Shown: piece after piece, positions 42,818 through 54,835 of the stretch
Position numbering within the stretch: the first letter of the stretch is position 1
Layout of the letters: every line of letters begins with the position of its first letter
The notes under the pieces: generated by a model
What the model was told of the DNA's origin: nothing
The model's database searches: none
The model's input: the letters and a program-made list of their open reading frames with translations, nothing else
Translations under genes and position numbers: made by a program
NCBI GenBank assembly: GCA_039619475.1
Contig: CM077116.1
Span: forward strand, 9,038,501-9,102,500
Direction of reading: 5' to 3'
Length of the DNA: 64,000 nucleotides
Source of the DNA: Icerya purchasi
Taxonomy: Eukaryota; Arthropoda; Insecta; Hemiptera; Monophlebidae

Positions 42818-43490
42818 ATGAACACCGAATTATTCCACGTGTTGCACTTAAACGTAAAAACTATTAGGCGTAATTGGGATGAATTTGTAAATTACATTCA
42901 CAAGACAACTTTAAACGTCATTGTATTAACAGAAATAAATATAAGAGAGAATGAATTCAATTTATATAATACAGCAGGCTTCAAGAGCATTGGACTACAA
43001 ATATCAATGGGGTATAACGGGGGAATACTTGTGTTCGTAAATAATAAAATGCAATATTCAGGAAGTAAATAATAGGCCAAGTATGGATCTAGTGATGGTT
43101 GATACGGATATGTGCAAAGATAATTCTTTACGTTTAATTGCTATATATCGAACACCGAGTAAAAATATAGGCGAATTCATAAAAGAAACCGCAACACTTT
43201 TAAAGAAATTAAATAATAAAGATAATTTCCTGATTTGCGGTGATTTTAATATTGACTTATTGCTTCATAATACACAGGCGGAGAACTTTTTAATGGGGCA
43301 GGAGGAGTACAGTTAATAAGTGGAATTACAAACGAAGAAGATCGGAAAGATAGAAATACTCAGTCCTGCGTAGATAATATATTTATTAAGTATAAAACAG
43401 ATGAAATTACTTCGAGAATAATTAATACAAAAATATCTGACCATTACATGATCTGTTGTGCATTTAATATCTCGAATCGGAAAATTTGAC
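42818..43490 (+). pseudogene. LINE B ORF2, endonuclease domain
   Basis: The frame 42818-43072 has VLHLNVKTIRRNWDE, IVLTEINIRE (catalytic Glu motif) and GYNGGILVFVNNK. A frameshift leads to 43083-43316 with LIAIYRTPS and FLICGDFNID. A further shift leads to SCVDNIFIKY and ISDHYMICCAF. The EN motifs are all present in order but not in one frame. Confidence 0.75.
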
Positions 43491-44079
43491 ATTTAAAATA
43501 TTCCCCGAAATATTTTTTTGGTGAAAAAAGTCTTCACAATAAAATTGTTACAGAGCGGGGTGAGTAAGATTACAACGGCAGGAGACATATAAGATCACAT
43601 ACATTCAGTTTTTAAAAATATATTATATATAAAGAATGTAAATTATAAGTAAGCGAGGATAAAAGTGTCACTAAATATAATGCTAAAAATGAATGGATGA
43701 GTTAAAAAATAATTAATTTCATGAAAATTAGAGATCAGTACTTCAAACTTAGTAAAGCAAATAGAACTTGTATTCGATATAAAAATCTATTCAGAAAATA
43801 TCAAAATAATTAAAACAGAAATAAGAAATGCTTAACAGAGAAGTATTATCAAAGTCAAATAGTATTAGCAAACAATGATAGGAAAAAAACCTGATATATA
43901 TAGTCAATAATATTATTAATAAAAAAGGCAAAACAGCAATTGATGACTTTGTCATAAAACATTTTGAAAACACTACAATAGTAACCGAACAATTTAGTGA
44001 ATACTTCTTCACACGTTCGGTTGAAGAGCTCAGACACAAATGTGACATTCGGCTACTGAATTCTAACTCCGATAATTTT

Positions 44080-45412
44080 ATTCTGTCCTCTTTTTTCATT
44101 TTACCTGCAAATAAATCCCAAATAGAAGCAATAATTAACGATCTAAAAGTATATAAAGCTCCTGGATGGGACGAAATAAGAGTAGAAGACATTAAACAAA
44201 ACCCAAATATATTCACTCTTATTTTAACTAACATAATTAAACGCTCTATAAAGGAAGGTAACACTCCTGATGGACTGAAAAGAGGCATTGTCAGACCGAT
44301 CTATAAAAAACGGGATGCGCAAAATCAATTTGAAAATTTCCAACCAATAACAATTACACACCTGTAATAGTTAAAATATTAGAACACTGTAATTAATAAA
44401 CATTTAAGAAATTATCTGGAAAAAACAACTTACTCTACGAAAATCAACACGGTTTTAGAGAAAAAAGATCTACGATTACATTACTAAGATCGATTGTAAA
44501 TAAGATAAATATGGCACTGTCGATGGGAACCAATTTCTAATTACATCTATTGACCTATCTAAAGCGTTTAACTTAGTTGACCACGAATTACTGATTAAGG
44601 ACTTGGAAAATTTGAGCATTATAAATAATCAACTAAAGCGGTTTAAGAATTACATAAAAAATAGGAAAAGTATAGTAAAAATTGTAGGGAGTAATAGCAA
44701 TGAAAAAACTATTCAATATGGGGTAGGTCAGGGAAGTATACTGCCTCCTATATCTAATATACACCGACTCATTATGCAGGCATATTAAAAATACAAAGGT
44801 ATATATTTTTGCCGATGATATTGCCTTATTAATTGGACATAAAAAGTTAGAGGTGGCGGAAAAATTACCGCAAGAGGATATAGATAATTTTAGTAAATGG
44901 GCACGTGATAGGAGGTTATGCGTAGATATAAATAAATCTAAATTGTTACATATTCGAAACAGTACTAAACACAAGAGTCGCGACCCGCGATTCATAATGA
45001 AGAATGCTTACATGAATTCCGTGAAACTAATAACACTCCTTTATGTTTACGTCCATCTTTAGAAAACATAAAAGAATCTGAATATATTTAGGAATACATA
45101 TCAATAAATCCTTGAACTGCACATTCAAGATTTAAATTCAAAAATAAGACAGTCAATTCCAGCTTTATATAAATTAAAGCGGGTGCTATCATACACGTAT
45201 ATACTATAATGCGATAATAATGTCTAGAATTCTATATAGAATCCAAATATGGGGAACGGCTAAGAAAACGGAAATTATTAAAATAGATAAAATTCAGAAA
45301 AGCTGTTTGAAACTTATACTATCTCATTAAAAATAAATCGATTTTAGATCAATTATGTGTGAGAAGAAAACAATGAAATGTCTCCCGAGATCTACCATTA
45401 CTATTATAGATT
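44080..45412 (+). pseudogene. LINE B ORF2, reverse transcriptase and thumb
   Basis: Read across frames: KAPGWDEIRVEDIKQ, RGIVRPIYKKRD, NQHGFREKRSTITLL, TSIDLSKAFNLVDHELL (first Asp), YGVGQGSILPP, then the YADD-like FADDIALLIGH near 44810, SKWARDRRLCVDINKSKLLH and thumb sequence to GNEMSP-like NNEMSPE near 45375. Several frameshifts and stops are present. The Arg-rich RRLC motif matches copy 1. Confidence 0.75.
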
Positions 45413-47659
45413 CTTCTTCTTCTTTATCCGCCGTCTCCAAATTAAAGGTTGGCGATCCACGATTGAAAATTTTCTTTTACAATAGCCGATCGGAGGAGTT
45501 GTATAGAAGGGCAGTCGAACCAGTTGATAAGATTGTCCATCCATGAATTTTGTCGTCTTCCTCTCGATCTCTTCCCATTTATCTTTCCTTCCAAAATGAC
45601 CTTTAGAATTTCGTATTTGGGGCCTCGTATGATGTGTCCGAGGTACTGTAGCTTCCGTTTCTTGATGGTAAGCATTAATTCAAGGGTCTTTCCCGTTCTT
45701 TGAAGTACCTCGATATTAGTAATTTTTTTCACCCATGATATTTTCAGAATACGCCGATAACAGTACATTTCAAATGCGGTAAACTTTTTTTCCAATGATG
45801 TATTCAGGGTCCAGCTCTCGCAACCATAAAGCAAAATAGAGAAGATGTAACACCTTAGCAGTCTGATTCGAAGTTCGAGCCTCAGGTCTTGATGGGTGAA
45901 TAAGCTTTTCATTTTGGTGAGAGCTCTTCTAGCTTGCTCAATCCTGCTGCGTATTTCCGGAGTTGATGTACAGTTTTCCTCTAGTATACTTCCTAGGTAT
46001 TTAATGCACTGAACTTGTTCAATCGTTTCTCCCTTTATCTTGATTTTGCATCTGATTTGGTTTTTGATTTTTGAAAAAATAATCACTTTTGTTTTGGAGA
46101 TGTTCACTTTTAATCCGTAACTTTGGCTTTTATCAACAATTTTATTCAACATCCGTTGTAGTTCTTTCTCGCTAGAGGCAAGAATTAAACTGTCATCCGC
46201 ATATCGTAGATCATTCAGCGTGACTCCATTTACTTTAAGATTTCCCATATTATCGTTTAGTGCTTCTTGAAATATTGCCTCCGCATATACGTTGAAGAGT
46301 AAGGGAGACATGACACAGCCCTGACGCACTCCTTTTTGGATCACTACTTCCTCTGACATGGTATTTTCAACGCGAATTTCGGCAGTTTGATTCCAGTATA
46401 GGTGACTTATTATTCTCAGATCATTCCTATCAATAGGAATACTTTTCAAAATTTCGAACAGTTTTTCGTGGTTTACGCAGTCAAATGCTTTTTGATAATC
46501 GATGGCGCATGCGTAAACATCAACATTCATGTCACGACAGCGTTGAGTTAGTATTCGAATTGCAAACAAGGCCTCGCGGGTGCCAAAACCGTTTCTGAAG
46601 CCGAACTGGGTATTGCTCAATTGTTCCTCGCAGCGCTTATAAATTCTTGTATGTATAACGCGAAGAAAGATTTTTAAGGCGTGGGACATCAAGCTAATTA
46701 AACGATATTCATCACAGCAATTAGTATTACTCTTTTTTTCGATTGGTACAAATGTTGATTTGACCCATTCTTCAGGTAGACAGCCGGAGGTGTAGATTTG
46801 ATTAAAGGCCCTGGTCATTTTCAGCAGCCCTTTTTCGCTATATTCATCTATAATTTTTAGCATTTCAGCGTGTACGTTATCTGGCCCAACTGCTCTACCA
46901 TTCTTCTGCCTCATGATTGTATATCGTACTTCTTCTTGCGTGATTGGTGGTCCTTCATCGCTGAATTCGAGATACTCTTTTGGAGCAGTAGTACTCCTTG
47001 TATCATTGAACAGAAGCTCGACGTAATTTTTCCATACAGTTAGCTTGTTCGCTGTCCCAATGACTGGGTTTGAGTTTTCATCGCGCACAAAACCCATACT
47101 CTGTTTTCGATAGGTACCTGTAACTGCCTTCACTAATCTATGAACGTTGAACAGGTCGTGATTCCTCTCGTGCTCTTCAATTTCAGCACATTTTTCACTC
47201 CAGTAACGTTCCTTTGCTTCTCTACACAATTTTCGAATGAGTTTGTTCAGGTTTTTATATTGGGGAGGGTTGTTTTTTGTCTTTCTTCGTTTTTCCATTA
47301 AGTCCAGAATCTCATCCGTCATTCATTTCTGTTTTTTGACATTTTTCGTCAAACCGATTTCTTTTTGCACCTCTAAAATAGCTCTTTTTACTTCGTCCCA
47401 TTCGCTTTTACTCGACTCTTGCAAGATTTCAATCTTTTCTTTAATAGCGTGTCCAATTTCAGATTTGAATGATTGATTTTTCAGCTTTCCTACATCCGTT
47501 TTCCCCTTGAAATCCTTTTTCTGTTTAATAAATTGGCGTTCCATTTTGAGTTTCATAACAACAGGATTGTGGTCAGAGTTAATGTCTGCACCAGGATAGG
47601 TTTTGACCGATTGAACAAATTTCCTGAATGGGCGATTTAAGAGTATGAAATCAATTTGA
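45413..47659 (-). mobile_element. LINE family C, copy 2 (RTE-like, 5'-truncated)
   Basis: A 2,247-bp minus-strand element is flanked by the 10-bp duplication ATTATAGATT (45403-45412 and 47660-47669). Its 3' end is a (GAA)n tail, seen as TTCTTCTTCTTC at 45413. It is truncated within the endonuclease. It is inserted in LINE B copy 2, so it is the younger of the two. The preserved 626-codon frame suggests a recent insertion. Confidence 0.92.
45442..47659 (-). pseudogene. LINE C ORF2: end of EN, RT, C-terminal domain
   Basis: One minus frame from 47659 is broken only by TGA at 47323-47325, where Trp is expected (the LINE D relative has KKSWMTDEI at this point). It starts near the EN end with IQIDFILLNRPF and NSDHNPVVM. 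RT blocks are RQKNGRAVGPDNVHAEML, WVKSTFVPIEKK, FGFRNGFGTREALF, CAIDYQKAFDCVNHEKL, KGVRQGCVMSPLLFNVYAEA and LRYADDSLILAS. The end reads ISWVKKITNIEVLQR, YLGHIIRGPKYEILKVILEG and SRGRRQNSWMDNLINWF. All catalytic motifs are intact. The GCVMSPLLFN and GHIIRG motifs suggest an RTE-like clade. This is tentative. Confidence 0.88.
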
Positions 47660-47705
47660 ATTATAGATTACTTGAATTTAATAGCAACAACATCATGTTG
47701 GTAGT

Positions 47706-49241
47706 TTTTAATATTATTTATTAAAATATAGTTCTGCGTTTGGCATATTATATTTAAATATATTACTTTCCATTTCTTTACCTGTGTCGTGTCAAATTAC
47801 ATTTCGTAATTTAATTTAAAAAAAAAAAAACGTTTGTCTCCTTATGAATTAAAATTCCCTTAATAAAACCCAAAATAAACCATGCTTTTGAGTATTTTCC
47901 GGATACTCTTTAAATACACCAACACATATTGCAACTAGTCGCTAATGACACTATTTGAAAGTCGTTAAATATATACACCACTATTTTTAGTTTTTCTTAC
48001 GGTCTGCAGTGAATTTTAAAATGAATTTAAAACTCGGAATTTACCGCAATGCTGCTCATGCGAGTTGAATTTTTAAACTTTCGAACGTCTTCTAGTTTAC
48101 TTTTAAGATCTTACTTTTTATTTTTCGTTTTAATTTATCATATCAAAAAGAAAGAAAAAGAAAAAGAAAAAGAAAAAAAAACAACGAAAATTTAGCAAAT
48201 AATTTTTAAATTCCGCAGTCTAGCGAGCGAAAAATTAAAATCTGAGTGTGCTCTTCTACGCTTGTTTAGAGAAATTTCAATCAACTGTTAAATTTGTTCG
48301 CTATTTATAGACGGCATAATAAAAAAAAAGGAAACAACTATTGCTCACAGTATGAGCTCGTTAGGTTTTTTTCGAGTGTAAAAAGCACTCTGATGTTCAG
48401 CTGAAATGGCAAGCTGCAAAATAAATAAGCTCCAAGCACGTGGTCTGTTACCTAGCGCGTCCTTATATATTTATGTTGGTAGCAAAGTGTGTTAAAAATC
48501 GTCTTCCGGCCGAGTTGGTTTATCTTAAAAACCATAAATTTTTGAGCATAAAGACCACCGTTGATATGATATTAGGCAATTAGCCTCTGTTTCCATGGTA
48601 TACTTAAAAATCATGTCTTATTTATATGTATATTCATTAATTTAGTTATGTGCTAAGACTCGTGTCGGTACACATATTAATAACTATGTCATGAATGTAA
48701 TGTTATTGTTTATGCAAATAAATCTTTATATCTTTAAAATGCTAGCCGATAAAAATATTCGAAACTGGTTCTTTCCTCCTTTTCGGGTGATCCGTCTTTA
48801 TTTTCAAAAGGGTAACTTCTCTAACCAATGTTCGATTTTAGATACTAATTGAACGTCCCGCTGGAACAATTGGGTATCACGAGACAAATCTCGAACCGGA
48901 ATATAACGAAACATCGTCAACATCGAAAACACCGTAAAAGGTACAAACTGTCGCTTCCGATTGACACCAACCAAGAAAACTAATCTCTCATAGGTTAGTC
49001 CATCTAGAAAAGGCGGCATTTCGATGATCTGGTAACAGTTGTTCGTCCAATAGCACAATATTGTTCACTCGGTTAAGGTAGCTTCGTTTTTTTGAATCAT
49101 TGTGGAGCCGAAATTTATCATTTAAAATAATATACGATATGAAACACTATTGAGCTTTCTCGCTTTTTGTATTTTAAAAAACGAAAAAAAAAAAATGTGC
49201 CTACAAACTGATATGAATTTGCTAATTTTTTTTTCCCTCAG
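47706..49241. other. Noncoding, last part of the cuticle gene intron
   Basis: AT-rich, with A-runs near 47819-47830 and 48150-48182. It ends in TTTTTTTTTCCCTCAG at 49226-49241, the 3' splice site for the R&R exon. An 84-codon ORF on the minus strand (48804-49058) is listed separately. Confidence 0.6.
48804..49058 (-). other. Unassigned 84-codon ORF, antisense in the intron
   Basis: The minus-strand frame reads MCYWTNNCYQIIEMPPFLDG at its start and FRYIPVRDLSRDTQLF further on, ending KIEHWLEKLPF. Unlike most ORFs here it is evenly composed, with few low-complexity stretches. The residues after the stop continue with a charged segment in another frame. It may be a transposase or gene fragment. 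I recognise no family, and there is no paralogue in the window. Confidence 0.25.
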
Positions 49242-51278
49242 ATACCAAAAAAGTACGCTTTCTCATACGCCATAAAAGATCGACAGTCTGGTGACGATTT
49301 CTCGCACGCGGAAGCTCACACCGGAAAGGCTACGAAGGGAGAATACCGTGTAAAGTTGCCGGACGGCCGAATTCAAGTGGTATCCTACACAGCCGATAAT
49401 AACGGTTACCGGGCCAACATAAAGTATGAAAAAGAGGATGACCGCGTCAATCGGCCAGTTTTCGAAGGCGACAACTCGAATTTGAGGTATAGTCCGAAGG
49501 TCGCGGCGAAATTCGAGCCGGATAATTCGAATCTGAACGGTGCGCTAAACGGAATACCGAAATTTTTAAGAGATCCGGCCTTGAGACAGCTGAAAGATAT
49601 TCGCGTTAATCTGACGTCGAATAGCGGAACAGTTGTCGGTAAAACGGCTGGCAGCAGAACCGGACTGTCTATTGCGACCCCGGTAGCCGCGTCCAGTCTT
49701 AAGCCGGTTCGCGCGTACAAAACGGTCGAAGACAGTGAAGATAATTCCGAGATCTCGTTCACGCCGCGACTAGTGAACGAAGTGAACCATTTGTTGCGTT
49801 TCTTGAAGCCGATAAAAGAGGAGAATCCGAAGTTTCCGGTTGAACCATTGCCGACTGCACGCCGTTCTTCGCTATTCCGGGCCGCTACCGAAGCCCATTC
49901 CGCTCGTGCAGCGAATAACGTAGCCGCTCCTCCGGATTTCGACGGTGCAAAGTACATTCACATTCATCGCTACCACCCGACCAAAGGTGAAACTGTCACT
50001 TCCAATCTCGTCACTTCGAAAGAGATCTTCGACCAAAATTACAGTCGTAATCTGTTTCCGTCCGTGTTCAATTCTTCGTTCTCGGATCCGTTCCATTCGA
50101 CAACTGGAACCGGCGACAATTTCAAACCGAGCATCGGTGATGGAACGTCGAACAACTACTTCAACCGGAACCAGCCGGAACAATCGGGTTTTTCGTCGGC
50201 CGAAATTGTTCCGGCGCCTCCACCACCCCCACCGTCGTCCAATGTTCCGCATCAAACGGGAACGCCGCACTCTTCCGACTTTGTTCAACATCAACCGGTT
50301 TCGTTAAATTCCATCGAATCTCCGCACACGGATGCATCCGGTTCGTTTGAATCGGGCGAGCACGATAACTCCCTCATACCGCTATCCGATATAGATGCCC
50401 GTAAGTTGAGCGGTTATTTCGATTTCGTGCAAGACGACGAAGCCGATTCCGCCGAACAAGTCGCTCCGTTAGCGCCGGAAAACAACAGTCTGCAGAGCAA
50501 CAGTCCGCCCGGTTCGGCCGAACACGATTCGTACCCGGCTAATCACCAGGCCTACTCTCTATCTCCCGACATGCAATACGTCGAAGGTGAACGAAACGGT
50601 TTACCGCATTACTATTACGAATTCTCTACGGCTACACCGTCCTACAGATACGTCGATCCGCAGTTCAATAGTCAAGCACCGCCGCCACCATCCTCTACAA
50701 CCCCGAGTTACTCGACCATCACCCCGACCATGTCTCCGTTCAACGGCAATAGGCCTTATCCGTTCTTAAGACCGCTAACTAGAGAACGCGTTTACATTCA
50801 TCACAACTCTCAGCCGGCTGTCGCAAACGGTAACGGGTATTTCCCAACTTCCAGCAGCACCGTCGGACCAACTGTGCCAGCTGCGTCCGTTCTGAAACAC
50901 AATGACGGCGACGTAACAATAATCAAATCGATATCTTCCACCATTCCGCCCGAACTGATCGACGCATTCGACCAACAGTTGCCCTCCTCTTCGAACCTAT
51001 CACCCATCATTACGGATAATTCGCTGAAGGAGAGTTCATCATCTCAGCGAACCGTCTCTATTCCAGAACAATCAGTCGCAACGAACTCATCTTCCTTCCT
51101 TCAAACTAATAACAGACTCCACCGAAGACGGTCGGCGGCCGCCTCTGACCGATCACATCAACCGACAATAACATCTAGTTTAAAACCAAAAATCGTCCGG
51201 ACCGAAAGAGATGTTTACTTACGGTCGTCCGATAGCCCACTAAAAAGCAACAGTTCATTACTACTATTATTAAAATAA
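49242..51278 (+). CDS. R&R chitin-binding cuticle protein (pro-resilin-like), terminal exon
   Basis: The exon begins after TTTTTCCCTCAG and is open for 678 codons to TAA at 51276-51278. It opens with the Rebers-Riddiford chitin-binding domain (first ~65 codons): KYAFSYAIKD, SGDDFSHAEAHTGKATKGEY, KLPDGRIQVVSYTADNNGY and IKYE. The aromatic and Gly pattern and the LPDGR.Q.V.Y.AD..GY core are closest to pro-resilin-type R&R domains. Canonical resilin elastic repeats are absent. The rest is low-complexity, rich in Ser, Pro, Asn, His and Tyr, with PAPPPPPPSS near 50212 and APPPPSS near 50678, and a basic HRRRSAAASDR near the end. With the exon at 23462 the known product is 756 residues, secreted to the cuticle, where it would bind chitin. 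Start and promoter are unknown. Confidence 0.85.
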   Translation: MPKKYAFSYAIKDRQSGDDFSHAEAHTGKATKGEYRVKLPDGRIQVVSYTADNNGYRANIKYEKEDDRVNRPVFEGDNSNLRYSPKVAAKFEPDNSNLNGALNGIPKFLRDPALRQLKDIRVNLTSNSGTVVGKTAGSRTGLSIATPVAASSLKPVRAYKTVEDSEDNSEISFTPRLVNEVNHLLRFLKPIKEENPKFPVEPLPTARRSSLFRAATEAHSARAANNVAAPPDFDGAKYIHIHRYHPTKGETVTSNLVTSKEIFDQNYSRNLFPSVFNSSFSDPFHSTTGTGDNFKPSIGDGTSNNYFNRNQPEQSGFSSAEIVPAPPPPPPSSNVPHQTGTPHSSDFVQHQPVSLNSIESPHTDASGSFESGEHDNSLIPLSDIDARKLSGYFDFVQDDEADSAEQVAPLAPENNSLQSNSPPGSAEHDSYPANHQAYSLSPDMQYVEGERNGLPHYYYEFSTATPSYRYVDPQFNSQAPPPPSSTTPSYSTITPTMSPFNGNRPYPFLRPLTRERVYIHHNSQPAVANGNGYFPTSSSTVGPTVPAASVLKHNDGDVTIIKSISSTIPPELIDAFDQQLPSSSNLSPIITDNSLKESSSSQRTVSIPEQSVATNSSSFLQTNNRLHRRRSAAASDRSHQPTITSSLKPKIVRTERDVYLRSSDSPLKSNSSLLLLLK

Positions 51279-54200
51279 TTAAAAATAACATTTTCTACTA
51301 TCGAAATTATCGCCGTTTAATATTATTATTATATAATTAACGGTTATTATCCATATTTCTATCATAGTAAAAATTGAGCCACTTTTGACCAGCTGAATAC
51401 ATTCAATTTCGAAAAATCTGGTTATCTGATTTTGCATTATAAAGGTTTCAATTTAAATTGTGTTTATGAAATGGAAATTTTACAGAGTTTTTTTACTTTT
51501 TTTTAATATTTTTTTGTCTATTTCATATCATCCACTCCTGAACAAAAATAATCGGATTCCTTAGAATTTTCAAAAACAAATGATTGACAAATATTTCGTT
51601 TAATCAACAAGTGCAGTTTTTATTATTATTTCATAACGTGTTTAAGTTTAGCATGCAAAAGTAATCAGCATTAATCAGTACGTATATTTATAATACATAC
51701 ACATTTTCTGATTAAGACGTTTTTGGAATGCAATCGATTATCAACAATTTCGATCAAACAAATAACAACGGACGCAAACTTGGACACATTTATTTATATC
51801 CGTTTCAATAAACACAAACTTTAATGTAGAATAAGTTTTTGGTTAATTTTTCTCTGATCTGTGGAAAAAAGAGAAACGGTAATAAAAATCGACTTTTTAA
51901 TTCGATTTCATTTATCGCACAAAATTATTAAAATCTCGCGAATAGAGCAAGCCCCAACTTTCGGTGTATTAGGATAATTCATTTTTCATATAAAGCAGTT
52001 TAACTGCTCGTGTATGAAAGTCTTCCATGGTTTTGCAATATTATACATTTCAGCATTTATCATATATAATAAAATATGGTACAATAAGTTTTAGCTTTAT
52101 TTAAATATATTTTGTTTCAATATTGGCGCATGTATAATTTTTACAGTCAATTACAAAAGTAACATTTAAAAATAGAAATTTATTAAATTCGTAAAATTAA
52201 CAAAAATTTTTTTGGATCAGTCTTTACGTTTATTCCAATTAATATACCCGGCAGCTACAAAAGAAAGTCCAAGTAGACATTTTTGAAACCTCCCATTCCA
52301 AACAATTAAACGAAAAAATAAAATCACTTTCTTTAAAGCGTTACTTTGAATAAAATTACTTTGTTTCGAATTTCTGATTTCCTTTGGATCAACGTGTACG
52401 CGAATATTTTTCCATTAAATTAATCATGCGATTAAAATGCGTATGATAAATTCGAGATGCTTAAGAGAAGTTGATTACAGAAAAAGAATAAATATAAATA
52501 AAATGAAATAGCAGAAGGCTCGTCCTCATATTATAAATCAGATTTTAGCTTACTGAGAAATTTGTCTATTCTTCGATTTCCTAAACTTCTACGATTTCTC
52601 ACCGGCTCAATACGGCAGCTATCTATTCGATCACAAACAATTAAGCTTGAAAACTAAATCGATAATGGCACCCTTCAAAAATTTAAAGAATTCTAAAATA
52701 TATTTACATTTGCAACTAGTACAATTATTTTAGGAAAAGGTACTACATAGGAAACGTTAAGCAGAGGAACTAATTTAACAATGGTTCCCTTCACTCAAAA
52801 ATTTGAATCATTCGTACCACTGCAGCAGTAATCTATTAAATAATGATGCAGATAAGAAAATATGTGTAACATTTTATAGTTGAAAATTATCGGAAGAATT
52901 TTACTTAAACTACGTAAATCCACGGGGTTTGATAGAATAAAAATTAATCATTTACTCATTCAAAACTATTAATCTTGTTTATACGAAAATGATTAATTTT
53001 TCTATAAAAGAAAATTGATTTCTTTTAAACCTAAGAACTGAAAAATGGTAACAGAATATAAAAATAATGGACCGATCGCAATCATACTAATCATAAATTA
53101 TTGCGTATTATGCAACTAACATCTAGAAAATCACTGAAAGGAAATAATTTAATACATAATAATAAGTTTTTAGGTTGGGGGGGGGGGATGAACAGTATTA
53201 CTTAAAACAGTTGGATTCAGTATTTTAAGTATCTAAAAATAACAGTTAAAAAGCTCCTAAAGGGAAGGAATGATTGCATCAAAGATCAGACCAACTATGT
53301 CGGTTATATGGAAACAATTCTAAGGTTTACTAAATATTGAACTCACACACAATGCAGTTTTTTTTTATGTATTTTAACGAAGTATCACATATTGAACTAA
53401 ACAATGTACTCACTCATATACATGGATCACATAGGTTAGTTTACATTTTTTAGTCTATCACGAATTTTTGATTTTTCTTTTAAACTGATAAATAGTATAA
53501 AAACATATGTTTTGGGACACTGGCGAATCAAGAGCTAGTATTTAATCATATAACCACCTCTCTTCCCTTTTATTCAACTAATCAAGAACTAATATTTAGT
53601 CGAATGACCATAATCCTTTAAATTATGCAGAAAACCTAGTACTATACTAGTATCACAACGGTACAAGGAAGTGGTCATCTTACGCCAAAGCTTCTAAAAT
53701 CCAACTTAAGCAGGACCCAGTTTGCACCAGACTCACAGCACTGCAACGAACTAACTTCCCGATCTTTACAATAAATTTGCTGAAATACAAACATGTACTA
53801 CAACACCACACCAACATCACATTAGTACAAGCAACTCCATTGTCCTCACAATGAAACCCTTTGGCTTATGCAAAAGTACAAATTTAAACTAATTTCACGC
53901 CAGCACGAGGAATTCTTTCATCATCTTACCTTTACAGTGAAATAGAATTGTGCTTGGCAACTGATTTGCCGGAGTAGCACGGCCCGGAGCAGTCCTTCGA
54001 AATGAGCAATGCTTTTTTACCGCTCCAAAACAAAATTATTATTTTTACCCTGACGAACGATATGCGAAACATTTGATTAATAGATGATAAAAATTAATAT
54101 CTTTTTACATTATCAAAAATATTGTTGTACTAAAGATTTATTAAAATTCGCGACTAGGTAAAAATTAAAAAATTGAATTACTTATGTTAACTGCGCCAGA

Positions 54201-54835
54201 CAATTTTTATTAGGAGGAACTATGTCTTACAATGAAATTAAAAATATAAATATTTTTTGAAAAACAGTATTTATTAGACTTTAAGAAGTAAGAAATAAGT
54301 GTAAATCATAAAGCGTATTTTGATGCAAACTAAAAAAAAGAAGTTAACAACTGACTCAATCCCATATATTTACACGTGCGTCTTACTTAATGTTGGGTAA
54401 CTTTTAAAAATTAAAATAAAATTAACGTCTGGCTATGTGTTTTGATGTGTGTGCGCGTGTGTGTGCGTGTGCAGTGCGCCTGGATAAGTGGAGGTAATGG
54501 AACATTCGACAGAAAAGACAACACCGTTTTCCCAATCGCTGTTCTGGAACAGTAGTCAAAACAATAGGCGCCGGAGCATTGAGCAGAATTTTTCCAACTA
54601 CTGCTTCGAATCATAACTGTTCATTTGTTGGAGCAATAACAAAAAAGCAGCGTTGCAATTTTTGGGACATCACTAAAGTGAAAACTGGTAATTAAGAGTG
54701 CTAGTCTTACACTACTTTCTCATCAATACAATGAACCGCCTCACTAAATGGAGCTCTGTCGGCTATTAAAGTGCATACATTAAATCTCAATTATACAGCA
54801 CTATATTTCAGGAAACAATGGAATTTAAACTGATT
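51279..54835. other. 3' UTR and AT-rich flanking DNA
   Basis: About 3.5 kb without a gene. The first part is presumably the cuticle gene's 3' untranslated region. There is a G-run (10 G) near 53176 and a (GT)n patch near 54447-54472. The ORF at 54411-54614 (-) is read through that patch. No terminal repeats or paralogues were seen. Confidence 0.5.
51807..51812 (+). promoter_or_regulatory. Candidate polyadenylation signal of the cuticle gene
   Basis: AATAAA is the first canonical signal downstream of the stop at 51278, about 530 bp away, and is followed by TTTAATGT and T-rich sequence. Another AATAAA lies near 52068. The choice between them cannot be made from sequence. Confidence 0.4.

Larger units (their letters stand above)
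42780..47705 (+). mobile_element. LINE family B, copy 2 (interrupted by LINE C)
   Basis: A sense-strand element contains EN (42818-43480), RT (44080-45060) and the thumb to 45412, continuing at 47670-47705 after a 2.2-kb LINE C insertion. The join reads GATT|ACTTGAATTTAA, exactly as in family B copy 1 (minus strand near 14590). After about 47705 the match is lost, so the 3' end is missing or decayed. Confidence 0.8.
23696..49241 (+). other. 25.5-kb phase-0 intron of the cuticle gene, filled with transposable elements
   Basis: The 5' site is CAAGTAAGA and the 3' site is TTTTTCCCTCAG, both close to consensus. The interval contains an I-clade LINE, LINE A, B and C copies, a Harbinger-like and a hAT element, SINEs and three micro-insertions, most antisense to the gene. 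No alternative exon with splice signals was recognised. The sizes of the recognised elements sum to roughly half of the intron. Confidence 0.7.

Noticed and set aside
49406..50294. Minus-strand ORFs of 183 and 140 codons opposite the cuticle exon
   Set aside because: They are shadows of the R&R exon, with basic low-complexity products and no motifs. The plus frame has splice sites and a known domain.
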